Positions 8,046 to 15,986 of a DNA stretch of 32,726 bases are shown piece after piece. The notes below the pieces were generated by a model. It was not told the origin of the DNA. It ran no database searches and was given only the letters and a program-made list of their open reading frames with translations. Position numbers and translations under genes: made by a program. The DNA is from an uncultured Bacteroidota bacterium (GTDB taxonomy: Bacteria; Bacteroidota; Bacteroidia; Bacteroidales; VadinHA17), in the NCBI GenBank assembly GCA_903844815.1, contig CAIMVD010000351.1, forward strand, positions 1 through 32,726. The letters run 5' to 3'. How positions within the stretch are numbered: position 1 is the first letter of the stretch; every line of letters starts with the position of its first letter.

Positions 8046-8459
8046 ATGTATAATCTGGTCGAAATAGTATCAAAATTATCAATCCTGTTTGGACAATCTG
8101 AAGAAGGTGCTAAAGAACAGTTCCATCTGCTAAGCCTTACTCATACTCAGATGCATTATCTTGAAACTATTTATTTGCTTCATAATCCAAATATTACAGA
8201 ACTCGCAAAGAGCCTTAAACTGACAAAGCCGACTGTGAAGGTAGCTGTAGATAAATTTATCGAAAGGGATTTTTTGTACAAAGTACAATCTGATGAAGAC
8301 AGACGCAGTGCACATTTGCATTTGACTGAGAAGGGAAAATTGATAAACCAGATGCATGATTATTACCATAAACGAATTGCAGAATCCTTTAGCAGAAAGC
8401 TTAATAGGGAAGAACTGGACACTCTTGTAGAATTATTAAACAAGGTTTTATCAGAATAA
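8046..8459 (+). CDS. MarR-family transcriptional regulator
   Basis: A 137-residue winged-helix regulator. The DNA-binding domain spans about residues 40-100: TELAKSLKLTKPTVKVAVDKF forms the helix-turn-helix and DEDRRSAHLHLTEKG the wing with its conserved DxRR. Flanking helices would form the dimer interface. MarR proteins usually repress their own gene and a neighbour until a small ligand, metal or oxidant releases them. The dyad over its promoter and the half-matching site before the downstream ATPase gene (51-nt gap) fit control of both. The ligand is unknown. There is no cysteine cluster suggesting redox sensing. Confidence 0.92.
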   Translation: MYNLVEIVSKLSILFGQSEEGAKEQFHLLSLTHTQMHYLETIYLLHNPNITELAKSLKLTKPTVKVAVDKFIERDFLYKVQSDEDRRSAHLHLTEKGKLINQMHDYYHKRIAESFSRKLNREELDTLVELLNKVLSE

Positions 8460-8477
8460 TATTCCAGGCAAAATATC

Positions 8478-8489
8478 GTTAGTATATAC
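8478..8489 (+). promoter_or_regulatory. Second copy of the MarR operator core, upstream of the ATPase
   Basis: GTTAGTATATAC matches 11 of 12 bases of GTTAGCATATAC inside the MarR promoter dyad. It lies 22 nt before the ATPase ATG (8511), close to a weak -7-like TATCTTTT. The second arm of the dyad is not preserved, so it may be a weaker site. Confidence 0.45.
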
Positions 8490-8510
8490 AAATTAAATAT
8501 CTTTTATTAT

Positions 8511-11048
8511 ATGAACACATCATCACAAAAGGAGATTAATACAGGCATTAGCCATAAAGTGGCGGCAGAAAAGCTTAAAAAAGAAGGCTATAACGAATTA
8601 CCTTCCTCGAAGCCTAAAAATGTATTCAATATCGCGATTGGTGTGGTAAAAGAACCTATGTTCCTGCTACTGGTAGCTTGCGGAACCCTCTACCTCATAC
8701 TTGGCGATATTCAGGAAGGATTAATGCTTATTAGTTTTGTATTTGTGGTAATGGGAATAGAGTTTTATCAGGAGAAAAAAACTGAAAAAGCCCTGGATGC
8801 ATTAAAAGACCTTGCCAGCCCGAGGGCACTTGTTATCCGCGAAGGAGAAACAATTAGAATTCCCGGAAAAGAAGTTGTGACAGGTGATATTGTGGTTTTG
8901 CAGGAAGGAGACAGGGTTCCTGCAGATGCTATTGTTCTTGAAAATAACAATTTGCTGGCAGATGAGTCTCTTTTAACCGGGGAGTCTGTACCTGTAAGAA
9001 AAAGAGAATGGACTGAAGGAGATAATAGCTTTATTCCGGGAGGCGATGAAATACCTGTAGTCTTTTCGGGATCAATGATTGTTCAGGGAAACGGTTTGGT
9101 AAGGGTTATTGCCACAGCAACAAATACCGAAATCGGCAAAATAGGCAAAGCACTCGATTCAGTTAAAGAAGAACCTACCCAGCTTAAAAGGGAAATGGGT
9201 ACTTTGGTGAAACGCCTGGCAATTATTGGCATCTTACTGTGTTGCCTGGTAATTGCCATTTATACAATCACAAGGGGCGATTTATTAAAAGGTTTTCTGG
9301 CAGGAATTACTCTGGCAATGGCTATGCTGCCCGAGGAATTTCCAGTAGTCTTAACCATTTTCCTCGCTCTGGGAGCATGGCGGATGTCGAAGAAATCAGT
9401 ATTAACCCGGAAACCTGCAGCAATCGAAACACTTGGTTCTGCTACAGTATTGTGCACTGATAAAACAGGCACTCTTACTCAGAATAAAATGACTGTAGCA
9501 CAACTCTTTAATGGAACTGATTTTTTAAACGTAGTACCAGGAGACGCTTTCCCTGAAACTTTTCACGAAATTATTGAATTTGGAATCTTGTCGAGCCAGG
9601 TTAATCCTTTTGACCCTATGGAAAAGGCTATTATTAATATCGGTGACAAATTTCTTCAAAATTCAGAACATATTCACTCTGACTGGATAATGGAAAAAGA
9701 ATACCCATTATCAAAGGATCTGTTAGCCATGTCAAGGGTTTTTTCAAATGCAGGTACAAAAGAAAAGGTAATTGCCGTAAAAGGAGCCCCGGAAGCAATC
9801 TTTGACCTTTGCCATCTGAACGGGCAAACAATATCCGGATATGAAAAAGCAGTAGCCGGAATGGCCTCAAAAGGATTAAGAGTTTTAGGGGTAGCAAGGG
9901 CTAAATTAAGCTCCCCGGAACTACCATCCTTTCAGCACGATTTTGATCTCGAATTTGTGGGGTTGATAGGATTGTCGGACCCAATCCGCAAGAATGTACC
10001 TGATGCTGTAAGGGAATGCTATAAAGCCGGGATCAGGGTAATTATGATTACCGGCGATTACTCTGTAACAGCCACCAATATCGGAAAAGAAATAGGAATC
10101 AAAAATCCGGAACTCTGCATCACAGGTTCCGAATTAAAAGATATGACTGAGGATGAACTATGTGAACGCATCAGACTCGTGAATATTTTTGCACGTGTCA
10201 TCCCGGAGCAGAAGCTTAAAATTGTGAATGCCCTTAAAAAGAATAATGAAATAGTTGCTATGACCGGTGATGGTATCAATGATGCACCGGCTCTGAAAGC
10301 ATCGAATATAGGAATTGCAATGGGTGAAAAAGGGACCGATGTAGCAAGGGAGGCTTCTTCCCTTGTATTAATGGACGATAATTTTGCATCCATTGTTGGT
10401 GCTGTGAAAATGGGACGAAAAATATTTGACAACCTCCAAAAGGCGTTAGGTTATATTTTTGCTATCCATGTTCCCATAGCCGGATTGTCATTGATACCAG
10501 TATTATTCTCCGACCTGCCACTAATCCTGTGGCCTGTTCACATTGTTTTTCTCGAATTAATAATTGATCCTGCCTGTTCCATGATTTTTGAAGCGGAGAA
10601 AGAGGAAAAAAATGTAATGTCCAGACCACCGAAAGATATCAAAGAACCATTCTTCGGTTCAGGAAAAATATTTTTTAGCTGTATGCAAGGCATTGGCATC
10701 TTAGCTATTTGTTTGCTTGTATATTTTATCGGACTCAAAACAGGGTATTCCGAAAAAAGTGTCAGAACACTTACGTTTGTTACATTAATAATCTCAAATA
10801 TTGCTGCAATACTCTCAAACCGCTCCTGGTCAGCCAATTTTTTTAAAATTCTTATTACCCCAAACAAGGCGGTCAAGTGGATTATCGGCGGGGCTATTAT
10901 TTTCCTGATCCTGATTCTTAACATTCAATTTCTTCTGGACTTGTTCCAGTTTGAAAGAATTGGGTACCTTGAATTTATTGTATGCACGGTGGCAGGTTTT
11001 TCAAGCATTATATGGTTCGAAATCTATAAACAAATGAGGAAAACCTGA
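8511..11048 (+). CDS. Cation-translocating P-type ATPase (P2-like)
   Basis: An 845-residue integral membrane pump. It has an N-terminal cation-ATPase segment, two membrane helices (about 48-87), the actuator loop with TGES (156-159), M4 with PEEFP (274-278), the phosphorylation site DKTGT (317-321, catalytic D317), a nucleotide-binding domain with KGAPEAI, and the hinge MTGDGINDAPA (about 584-594). Six C-terminal helices follow. PEEFP replaces the PEG(L)P of SERCA pumps, and M6 reads LIIDPACSMIFE, so the ion may be Ca2+, Mn2+ or another divalent metal; I cannot say which. It lacks the CPC motif and N-terminal CxxC domains of P1B heavy-metal pumps. It is probably co-regulated with the upstream MarR gene. 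Confidence 0.93.
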   Translation: MNTSSQKEINTGISHKVAAEKLKKEGYNELPSSKPKNVFNIAIGVVKEPMFLLLVACGTLYLILGDIQEGLMLISFVFVVMGIEFYQEKKTEKALDALKDLASPRALVIREGETIRIPGKEVVTGDIVVLQEGDRVPADAIVLENNNLLADESLLTGESVPVRKREWTEGDNSFIPGGDEIPVVFSGSMIVQGNGLVRVIATATNTEIGKIGKALDSVKEEPTQLKREMGTLVKRLAIIGILLCCLVIAIYTITRGDLLKGFLAGITLAMAMLPEEFPVVLTIFLALGAWRMSKKSVLTRKPAAIETLGSATVLCTDKTGTLTQNKMTVAQLFNGTDFLNVVPGDAFPETFHEIIEFGILSSQVNPFDPMEKAIINIGDKFLQNSEHIHSDWIMEKEYPLSKDLLAMSRVFSNAGTKEKVIAVKGAPEAIFDLCHLNGQTISGYEKAVAGMASKGLRVLGVARAKLSSPELPSFQHDFDLEFVGLIGLSDPIRKNVPDAVRECYKAGIRVIMITGDYSVTATNIGKEIGIKNPELCITGSELKDMTEDELCERIRLVNIFARVIPEQKLKIVNALKKNNEIVAMTGDGINDAPALKASNIGIAMGEKGTDVAREASSLVLMDDNFASIVGAVKMGRKIFDNLQKALGYIFAIHVPIAGLSLIPVLFSDLPLILWPVHIVFLELIIDPACSMIFEAEKEEKNVMSRPPKDIKEPFFGSGKIFFSCMQGIGILAICLLVYFIGLKTGYSEKSVRTLTFVTLIISNIAAILSNRSWSANFFKILITPNKAVKWIIGGAIIFLILILNIQFLLDLFQFERIGYLEFIVCTVAGFSSIIWFEIYKQMRKT

Positions 11049-11143
11049 AGCTGCAATCCAGTATTCTAAGTAATCAAATAATTAACAATAGTTTAACTTT
11101 TTCTTCAACGTGAATTTTTAAAATATACACGACTTTTGCTATT

Positions 11144-11446
11144 ATGAAACAAGGAAAGCTCATCATACTAAAAATATTTTTGTTAATAGTTCTGCTTTTC
11201 TTTCCGGGAATCAACGCACATACTAATCAGGATACACATCCGGCTTATATTGAAATTTCACACGATACTCACAATCCCGATAGTAAGTTAACCCAGGATA
11301 ATGATTTATCCGATGAAGACCAGATTGTCCGTAACAACAATTCAAGTTTAACAGAACAATTTGAATGTAAGGAATATAAATCAATTCCCCTGCCTCTTCT
11401 GAATATTCTCTCCTCTTCTGTCTGGCAACCGCCAAAAGTATTCTAA
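11144..11446 (+). CDS. Small secreted peptide with C-terminal WQPP tail (right copy)
   Basis: A 100-residue protein with a signal peptide (hydrophobic 7-21, followed by GINAHTNQ). The middle is highly polar and rich in D, N, H, S and T (about 26-75), and the tail is SVWQPPKVF. Its architecture and tail match the 103-residue protein at 7569-7880, while the middle does not align obviously. It lies 95 nt after the P-type ATPase on the same strand. The His/Asp-rich body could bind metal, but that is inference. Confidence 0.6.
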   Translation: MKQGKLIILKIFLLIVLLFFPGINAHTNQDTHPAYIEISHDTHNPDSKLTQDNDLSDEDQIVRNNNSSLTEQFECKEYKSIPLPLLNILSSSVWQPPKVF

Positions 11447-11476
11447 AAAAAGCCTTAAGCACATTAATTAATTCAG

Positions 11477-11493
11477 CAGGAGTCTTTCTCCTG
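11477..11493 (+). terminator. Weak hairpin after the right WQPP gene
   Basis: CAGGAG-TCTTT-CTCCTG is a perfect 6-bp stem with a 5-nt loop, 30 nt after the stop codon at 11446. No clear T-run follows, so termination is only suggested. Confidence 0.3.
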
Positions 11494-11555
11494 TCATGAA
11501 GATTTTAATGCTTTCCTAATTTTTTATTAATCATTTTCCATTAATATAAGCTTAT

Positions 11556-11906
11556 ATGGGTTTTGAAGAATTTTTTGAAACCAGAGACAAACACTCTGGT
11601 AATTACAGGGAAGAGAGATACCCTGCTAACAATAAGCACGATGAATATTCGCGCCACTCCTCTAATGAAGAAGGCGAACAGTTTAACTGGTTGATTATTC
11701 TGGAGAAAATCAAGAATAATAAAAAGCTCAGAATATTTGCCTTATTGGCCGGTGTGCTGGTTTTAACTATACTAATTGTCTTAATAGTTGTTCTGATGCC
11801 ATTGATTATAAGGCTTATTAATATTATAAGTCAGTCTGGTTTACAGGGCATTCTGAACGAGATTACTGGTTTTTTTGATAAAATCATGAAAGGCACTGCA
11901 AATTGA
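11556..11906 (+). CDS. Single-pass membrane protein of unknown function
   Basis: 116 residues. The first half is hydrophilic and charged (MGFEEFFETRDKH..., about 1-57). One long hydrophobic segment (about 58-88, FALLAGVLVLTILIVLIVVL) is followed by an amphipathic tail. There is no signal cleavage site and no recognisable domain. It lies between the WQPP gene and the PQQ-propeller gene on the same strand with a 54-nt gap to the latter. The general build recalls small Bacteroidetes membrane proteins of unknown role. Confidence 0.6.
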   Translation: MGFEEFFETRDKHSGNYREERYPANNKHDEYSRHSSNEEGEQFNWLIILEKIKNNKKLRIFALLAGVLVLTILIVLIVVLMPLIIRLINIISQSGLQGILNEITGFFDKIMKGTAN

Positions 11907-11960
11907 TTCCTGATAAATAAACGCGATGAGGTATTTTCTCATTTTAAAAAACTAAACATT

Positions 11961-13211
11961 ATGACATCAAATTATCTGAAAATAATTCTTACTGTAATAT
12001 TCTGTACTGCTTCAGCGACTACTGCTTACTGTCAGCTTAATGAATGGCGAGGACCCGACAGGAGTGGAATTTATAATGAAACGGGATTGCTGAAAAAGTG
12101 GCCTGCAGGCGGCCCTGCTTTATTATGGGAAGCTGAAAAAATGGGTGATGGTTATTCTTCACCAACTGTAACTGATGATGCAGTATATGTAACCGGAAGA
12201 AGAGACAGTTCCGATGTTCTTACCGCTCTTTCACCAGACGGAAAAAAGAAATGGGAAACTGTGTACGGCAAAGCCTGGATGACAAACCATACCGGGTCAA
12301 GATGTACTCCCACATTCTATAATGGAAATATATTTCTTATCAGCGGAAGCGGGGATATTGTCTGTGTTGGATCAGATGGGAAGATAAAATGGTCGAAAAA
12401 CCATTACAGCTTATATGAAAGCGCACCAATCAAATTCGGAATATCCGAATCTCCGCTTGTAGTCGATAATATGGTTATTGCGTCGCCGGGAGGGAAAAAA
12501 GCTTCGCTGGTTGCTTTCAACATTAATAATGGCAATGTCGTCTGGGAAACAGAACCACTTAACCAGGAACCTCAATATGTTAATCCTAAACTTATTGAGC
12601 ATGCAGGCAAAAAAATAGTAGTTACTGTGATGGGAAAGGATATAGTTGCAGTAAATATAAAAGACGGGAAAATCCTCTGGAAAGTTAATTATGCTGCTAT
12701 TAATGGGGCCACTGGTGATGTGAGGATGAATCATGCTATAACTCCTCTTTACAGGGATGGGTATATTCTGATTGCAAACGGATATAAGTGGGTAGCACTC
12801 AAACTAAAACTTTCCGCAGACGGAAATTCAGTGGACGTAGCCTGGGAAAACAGAAATTTTGATCCCCAGCTTGGCGGTGTTGTCCTGCTTGGAAATAATC
12901 TGTATGGCACAAATCATACCTCCAATCCATCTGACTCATGGGTATGCGTCGACTGGATTACGGGCAAAACCCTATGGACTAAAAAATGGTACGCCAGAGG
13001 ATCTGTAGTTTCTGCCGATGATATGCTTTACCTTTTTGAAGAGAAATCAGGTCATGTAGCCCTTGTAAAACCTGACACTTCAAAACTTGACATAGTGAGT
13101 GAATTTCAGATAACAAAAGGAGAAGGCCCCTTCTGGGCACACCCGGTAATAAATAATGGAAGACTTTATATCAGGCATGGTGATGCATTAATGGTATTCA
13201 ATATAAGATAA
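11961..13211 (+). CDS. Secreted PQQ-like beta-propeller protein
   Basis: A 416-residue exported protein. A signal peptide (1 to about 24, ending ATTAYC before QLNEW) is followed by WRGPDRSG (29-36), the usual first signature of this propeller family. Repeated blades carry W at strand ends (GKKKWET, GKIKWSK, GNVVWET, GKILWKV, GKTLWTK). These proteins adopt the BamB/PQQ-dehydrogenase fold, but the catalytic PQQ and metal ligands of true alcohol dehydrogenases are not evident, so a binding or scaffolding role in the periplasm is likelier than a dehydrogenase. The downstream GyrI-like gene starts 6 nt after the stop, suggesting co-translation. Confidence 0.85.
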   Translation: MTSNYLKIILTVIFCTASATTAYCQLNEWRGPDRSGIYNETGLLKKWPAGGPALLWEAEKMGDGYSSPTVTDDAVYVTGRRDSSDVLTALSPDGKKKWETVYGKAWMTNHTGSRCTPTFYNGNIFLISGSGDIVCVGSDGKIKWSKNHYSLYESAPIKFGISESPLVVDNMVIASPGGKKASLVAFNINNGNVVWETEPLNQEPQYVNPKLIEHAGKKIVVTVMGKDIVAVNIKDGKILWKVNYAAINGATGDVRMNHAITPLYRDGYILIANGYKWVALKLKLSADGNSVDVAWENRNFDPQLGGVVLLGNNLYGTNHTSNPSDSWVCVDWITGKTLWTKKWYARGSVVSADDMLYLFEEKSGHVALVKPDTSKLDIVSEFQITKGEGPFWAHPVINNGRLYIRHGDALMVFNIR

Positions 13212-13217
13212 GCAGCC

Positions 13218-13727
13218 ATGATAATTCCTAAAAAGACTTCTCCCTTGGTCTTAATAAAAGAATTACCTCCTATGAAGGTGGCGACTTACAGAATTGTGAG
13301 TTCAACTCCCGAAATTGATGCTGCGAATTATATGATGGAATTGATCCAACGGAAAAAATTGAATTTTGATAAATTAAGAAAGTTTGGCGTTGACATTCCG
13401 GTAACTGAAACTTATCAAAGCAAAGGATTCCGTGGTTATGAATACTTGATTTGCCTTCCGGATAATATTAAAAATGTGGCCGGAGCAATACTCAAGTATA
13501 TCCCAAAACGTAATTATGCGGTTTTGAGAATTGAAATTCCGGAGGAAAATCCATTTTATGCCATTTCAAAAGGCTGGTTAGATTTAATTGACTGGATAGA
13601 GACCAGTGGATATGAACAGGCCCAACAAGACCCTAACAGGTATATGCTTGAGGAACAGGTAGAAATAGATGGTGCAACTTATATGGATCTTTATTATCCT
13701 GTAAGTTTTTATGATAATGCAAATTGA
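13218..13727 (+). CDS. GyrI-like (AraC effector-binding) small-molecule-binding protein
   Basis: 169 residues with the GyrI/AraC effector-binding fold and no DNA-binding domain. The repeat-like halves begin at IKELPPMKVATYRI (about 13-26) and NYAVLRIEIPEENPFYAISKGWLDLIDWIETSGYEQ (about 97-132). A final strand, MDLYYPVSF, carries the acidic/aromatic residues typical of the ligand pocket. Free-standing members bind hydrophobic small molecules or hydrolyse some of them. It lies 6 nt after the PQQ-propeller gene; the start ATG at 13218 agrees with that coupling. The ligand is unknown. Confidence 0.8.
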   Translation: MIIPKKTSPLVLIKELPPMKVATYRIVSSTPEIDAANYMMELIQRKKLNFDKLRKFGVDIPVTETYQSKGFRGYEYLICLPDNIKNVAGAILKYIPKRNYAVLRIEIPEENPFYAISKGWLDLIDWIETSGYEQAQQDPNRYMLEEQVEIDGATYMDLYYPVSFYDNAN

Positions 13728-13775
13728 TTCCAAAGTAAAATTCTGAAAATAACATTTCACTATAAAAGATATAAT

Positions 13776-14213
13776 ATGAGCCACTTAGAAAATTTCGACC
13801 ATCCATTAAAAAAACAGAACAAAGTATTTTTTGTCCATCTTGTTAAAATAGCAATGGCAGATGGAATTATCTGGCAGGCAGAACTTGAATTTTTACACAG
13901 GATGGGCAGAAAACTTGGGTTTACCGAACCGGAGATTAAAACCTTAATTGATAATGCTGCCCGTCAGGACTATGACCCTCCTTACGAGTTATCAAAACGT
14001 TTTGAACAGCTTTATGATATTGTAAGCATGACATTGGCTGATGGTATTATTGATGACCAGGAAATGCGTCTTGCAAGCGGTTTTGCCGAAAAATCAGGTT
14101 TTAAAGAAAGTGAAATCCCGGCATTATTGATTATGATAATGCGTGGAATCAAAGAAGGCAGGGATGAAGAAGATCTTTTTGAAGTCTATAAAAAAACCAG
14201 AAAATCCTTATAA
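13776..14213 (+). CDS. TerB-like (tellurite resistance/DjlA-type) helical protein
   Basis: 145 residues built of two similar helical halves, each carrying an acidic signature: VKIAMADGIIWQAELEFLHRMGRKLGFTEPEI (about 23-54) and VSMTLADGIIDDQEMRLASGFAEKSGFKESEI (about 85-116). The ADGxI..E pattern is that of the TerB/DjlA-N fold, which forms a metal-coordinating helical bundle. No other Ter genes are nearby, so tellurite resistance should not be assumed. It follows the GyrI-like gene by 48 nt. Confidence 0.8.
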   Translation: MSHLENFDHPLKKQNKVFFVHLVKIAMADGIIWQAELEFLHRMGRKLGFTEPEIKTLIDNAARQDYDPPYELSKRFEQLYDIVSMTLADGIIDDQEMRLASGFAEKSGFKESEIPALLIMIMRGIKEGRDEEDLFEVYKKTRKSL

Positions 14214-14250
14214 TGTCGATCTGGAAGTAAGCAAATGCCAACAGGACAAC

Positions 14251-14307
14251 CGGATTCCGTGTTGTAGATTTAGTGTTGATCAACCCGAAATCTACAATCC
14301 GAAATCC
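14251..14307. terminator. Long imperfect hairpin between convergent genes
   Basis: Two 21-base arms (18 of 21 complementary) flank a 15-16-nt loop. The core arms TTGTAGATTT (14262-14271) and AAATCTACAA (14288-14297) are perfect. It lies between the TerB-like gene (plus) and the 48-codon frame (minus), so it can serve as a bidirectional terminator. The CGAAATCCGAAATC tail is repetitive and recalls REP-like elements. No T-run is present. Confidence 0.4.
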
Positions 14308-14350
14308 GAAATCAAAATAAATGCATCATAATAAGTATAGGCTGATACAA

Positions 14351-14497
14351 TCAATATATTTTTCGCTCCTTATTTAATGTTTCAATTTCTGACAACACAC
14401 GTCTGATGGGATACAATGAAACGTTTTCTGCTGAATACTTTTCATTATAGGCAAACGGATTATCGAGATCATGGATTAATAAAATCAGAAATATCAT
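14351..14497 (-). CDS. 48-residue frame overlapping the oxidoreductase stop; probably a C-terminal fragment
   Basis: The ATG (14497-14495) overlaps the oxidoreductase stop codon as ATGA, the usual arrangement for coupled genes. The product starts hydrophobic (MIFLILLIHDLDNPF) and continues YNEKYSAENVSLYPIRRVL to a basic end. The DLDNPF...VSLYP pattern resembles the C-terminal tail of Bacteroidetes membrane proteins (I think of DUF4239/bestrophin-like families, unsure). As such it would be the surviving end of a longer gene rather than a complete one. Codon choice looks genuine. Confidence 0.4.
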   Translation of the reverse strand: MIFLILLIHDLDNPFAYNEKYSAENVSLYPIRRVLSEIETLNKERKIY

Positions 14498-15669
14498 TGA
14501 AGTTCATTAAGCTTCCTGGCAACTTTCTGGGCTGTCAGGGCTAATTCTGTGGCAAGGAAGCAATGCTCCTGGGTCATTGCTGTTTCGGTACGATTTACAA
14601 CATCACTCACAAGCTGCTCACCATATGGCAGATACACATTGGAGCAGTCGTAATACGTGGTCTCTTTGTGATTAGCAAGGAACAAATGATTATCCCCTTT
14701 GCGACCTGCAATATCGATGTATTTACGCATTTCAATGTACCCTTCGGTTCCAAGTATAAACACTCTGCCATCACCCCAGGTTGCAAGGCCATCGGGGGTG
14801 AACCAGTCGATCCGGATATAACCTGAAGCATGAGCGCTTCGAACGCTCATCTCGCCAAAATCCTGAAAACCGGGATAAGCAGGTAGGTTGAAGTTGCCTG
14901 TCTGGGAGAAGTTAACTTCCGCCTGCTTTGAACCCGTATAGAAGAGGAACTGATCACATTGGTGCGAGCCTATATCGCATAATATTCCCCCTGCCTTATT
15001 CGGATCGAAGAACCAGTCGGGACGGGTTTTGGGCGACATCCTGTGAGGACCCAGACCAATGGTCTGAACAACCTTCCCGATTGCACCAGACCGGATAAGC
15101 TCATCAGCTTTGACTGCAGCAGGTGAACCAAGCCTTTCGCTATACATTATTGAATAGATCCGATTTGTCTCCTTCTGTACTTTTTTAACCTTTTTGAACT
15201 GTTCAAAAGTTATGATGCCAGGCTTATCCGTCACGTAATCCTTGCCCGACTGCATGACCCTGATTCCAAGCGCCGCCCTGTCGACAGGGATGCCGGCGCT
15301 GGCAATAAGCTTTATGGAATTGTCCTCCAGTATCTCCTGCTCGCTTCGGGCGATTTTAACATCTGGATAGGTTTTTGTGAATCCTTTCAGAAGCTCCGGT
15401 TCTTTTGCATAAACCATCACAAGTTCCCCGCCACCGACTATAATTGAATTTACTATACCGAAAATATGATTATGGTTGATACCTATTACCGAAAACCTGA
15501 TTGATTCCTTCGGACGGTTGACTGTTTTCGGCACAACAATTATCTCCTTCGGACGAGAGGCATCATAGATTCCCCTGCCGAAAAGATCTGCCGGAAACAT
15601 TGAAGCGGCTGCCAACCCCGTAGCAGATGCAAATGTGTCTTTTATGAAATTACGTCTTTTGATTTGCAT
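14494..15669 (-). CDS. Twin-arginine Gfo/Idh/MocA family oxidoreductase
   Basis: An NAD(P)-dependent sugar or polyol oxidoreductase of about 391 residues. From the ATG at 15669 it begins MQIKRRNFIKDT, a twin-arginine signal typical of exported Bacteroidetes Gfo/Idh/MocA proteins. A longer frame from 15717 would bury this signal, so the inner start is chosen. The nucleotide-binding fold begins at IRFSVIGINHNHIFG, although the usual GxGxxG is altered to GINHNH. The family's substrate-side lysine is probably in VTDKPG, and GGGILCDIGSHQCDQFLF provides the catalytic-domain GG..D.G.H motif. Such proteins usually act on glycans or inositols in the periplasm; the substrate cannot be named. Confidence 0.85.
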   Translation of the reverse strand: MQIKRRNFIKDTFASATGLAAASMFPADLFGRGIYDASRPKEIIVVPKTVNRPKESIRFSVIGINHNHIFGIVNSIIVGGGELVMVYAKEPELLKGFTKTYPDVKIARSEQEILEDNSIKLIASAGIPVDRAALGIRVMQSGKDYVTDKPGIITFEQFKKVKKVQKETNRIYSIMYSERLGSPAAVKADELIRSGAIGKVVQTIGLGPHRMSPKTRPDWFFDPNKAGGILCDIGSHQCDQFLFYTGSKQAEVNFSQTGNFNLPAYPGFQDFGEMSVRSAHASGYIRIDWFTPDGLATWGDGRVFILGTEGYIEMRKYIDIAGRKGDNHLFLANHKETTYYDCSNVYLPYGEQLVSDVVNRTETAMTQEHCFLATELALTAQKVARKLNELQ

Positions 15670-15776
15670 TTTCCCTAATTTTAGAATGAAAGTAGTAAAA
15701 ATCACAATTAAATACACCTGATTTGGTGTGATTTCTGTTTCTGATTGACAGACAAACCCCTTTAGCTAACTGTGGA

Positions 15777-15884
15777 ATGTGCGAATTCTATGATTACAAG
15801 GGAAGAAGGTCTATATGGACCGAAGAGAGACTAACAGACTTCTATAAAAGTGCCCGAATGATTCAGGTTGTATGGCACAGGTAA
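15777..15884 (+). CDS. Possible 35-residue frame of unknown origin
   Basis: ATG at 15777 reads MCEFYDYKGRRSIWTEERL and ends VVWHR. The composition is protein-like, and the frame is open upstream to 15732 without a better start. It may be a fragment of an older gene in the 270-nt gap between the oxidoreductase and histidine kinase genes (15670-15986). I see nothing else in this gap and no family match. Confidence 0.2.
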   Translation: MCEFYDYKGRRSIWTEERLTDFYKSARMIQVVWHR

Positions 15885-15986
15885 GGATCAGTTTAAATGC
15901 TCCTTTCATTTGGTTTACAGCTTCCCTGCCCAAAGTAATCAGCGAGAATACCTGTTGTTAAAGGCGAAAACCCTGATCCCGTGTTA

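Noticed and set aside
9239-10924. Several open frames inside the P-type ATPase gene on both strands
   Set aside because: They overlap conserved ATPase motifs and have low-complexity or random composition; shadows.
11223-11462. 79-codon minus-strand frame opposite the right WQPP gene
   Set aside because: The plus-strand frame has a signal peptide and the shared WQPP tail, so it is the coding one; the minus frame has no features.
14143-14331. 62-codon frame overlapping the end of the TerB-like gene
   Set aside because: It runs through the TerB-like 3' end and the long hairpin at 14251-14307; composition follows the repeat, not a protein.
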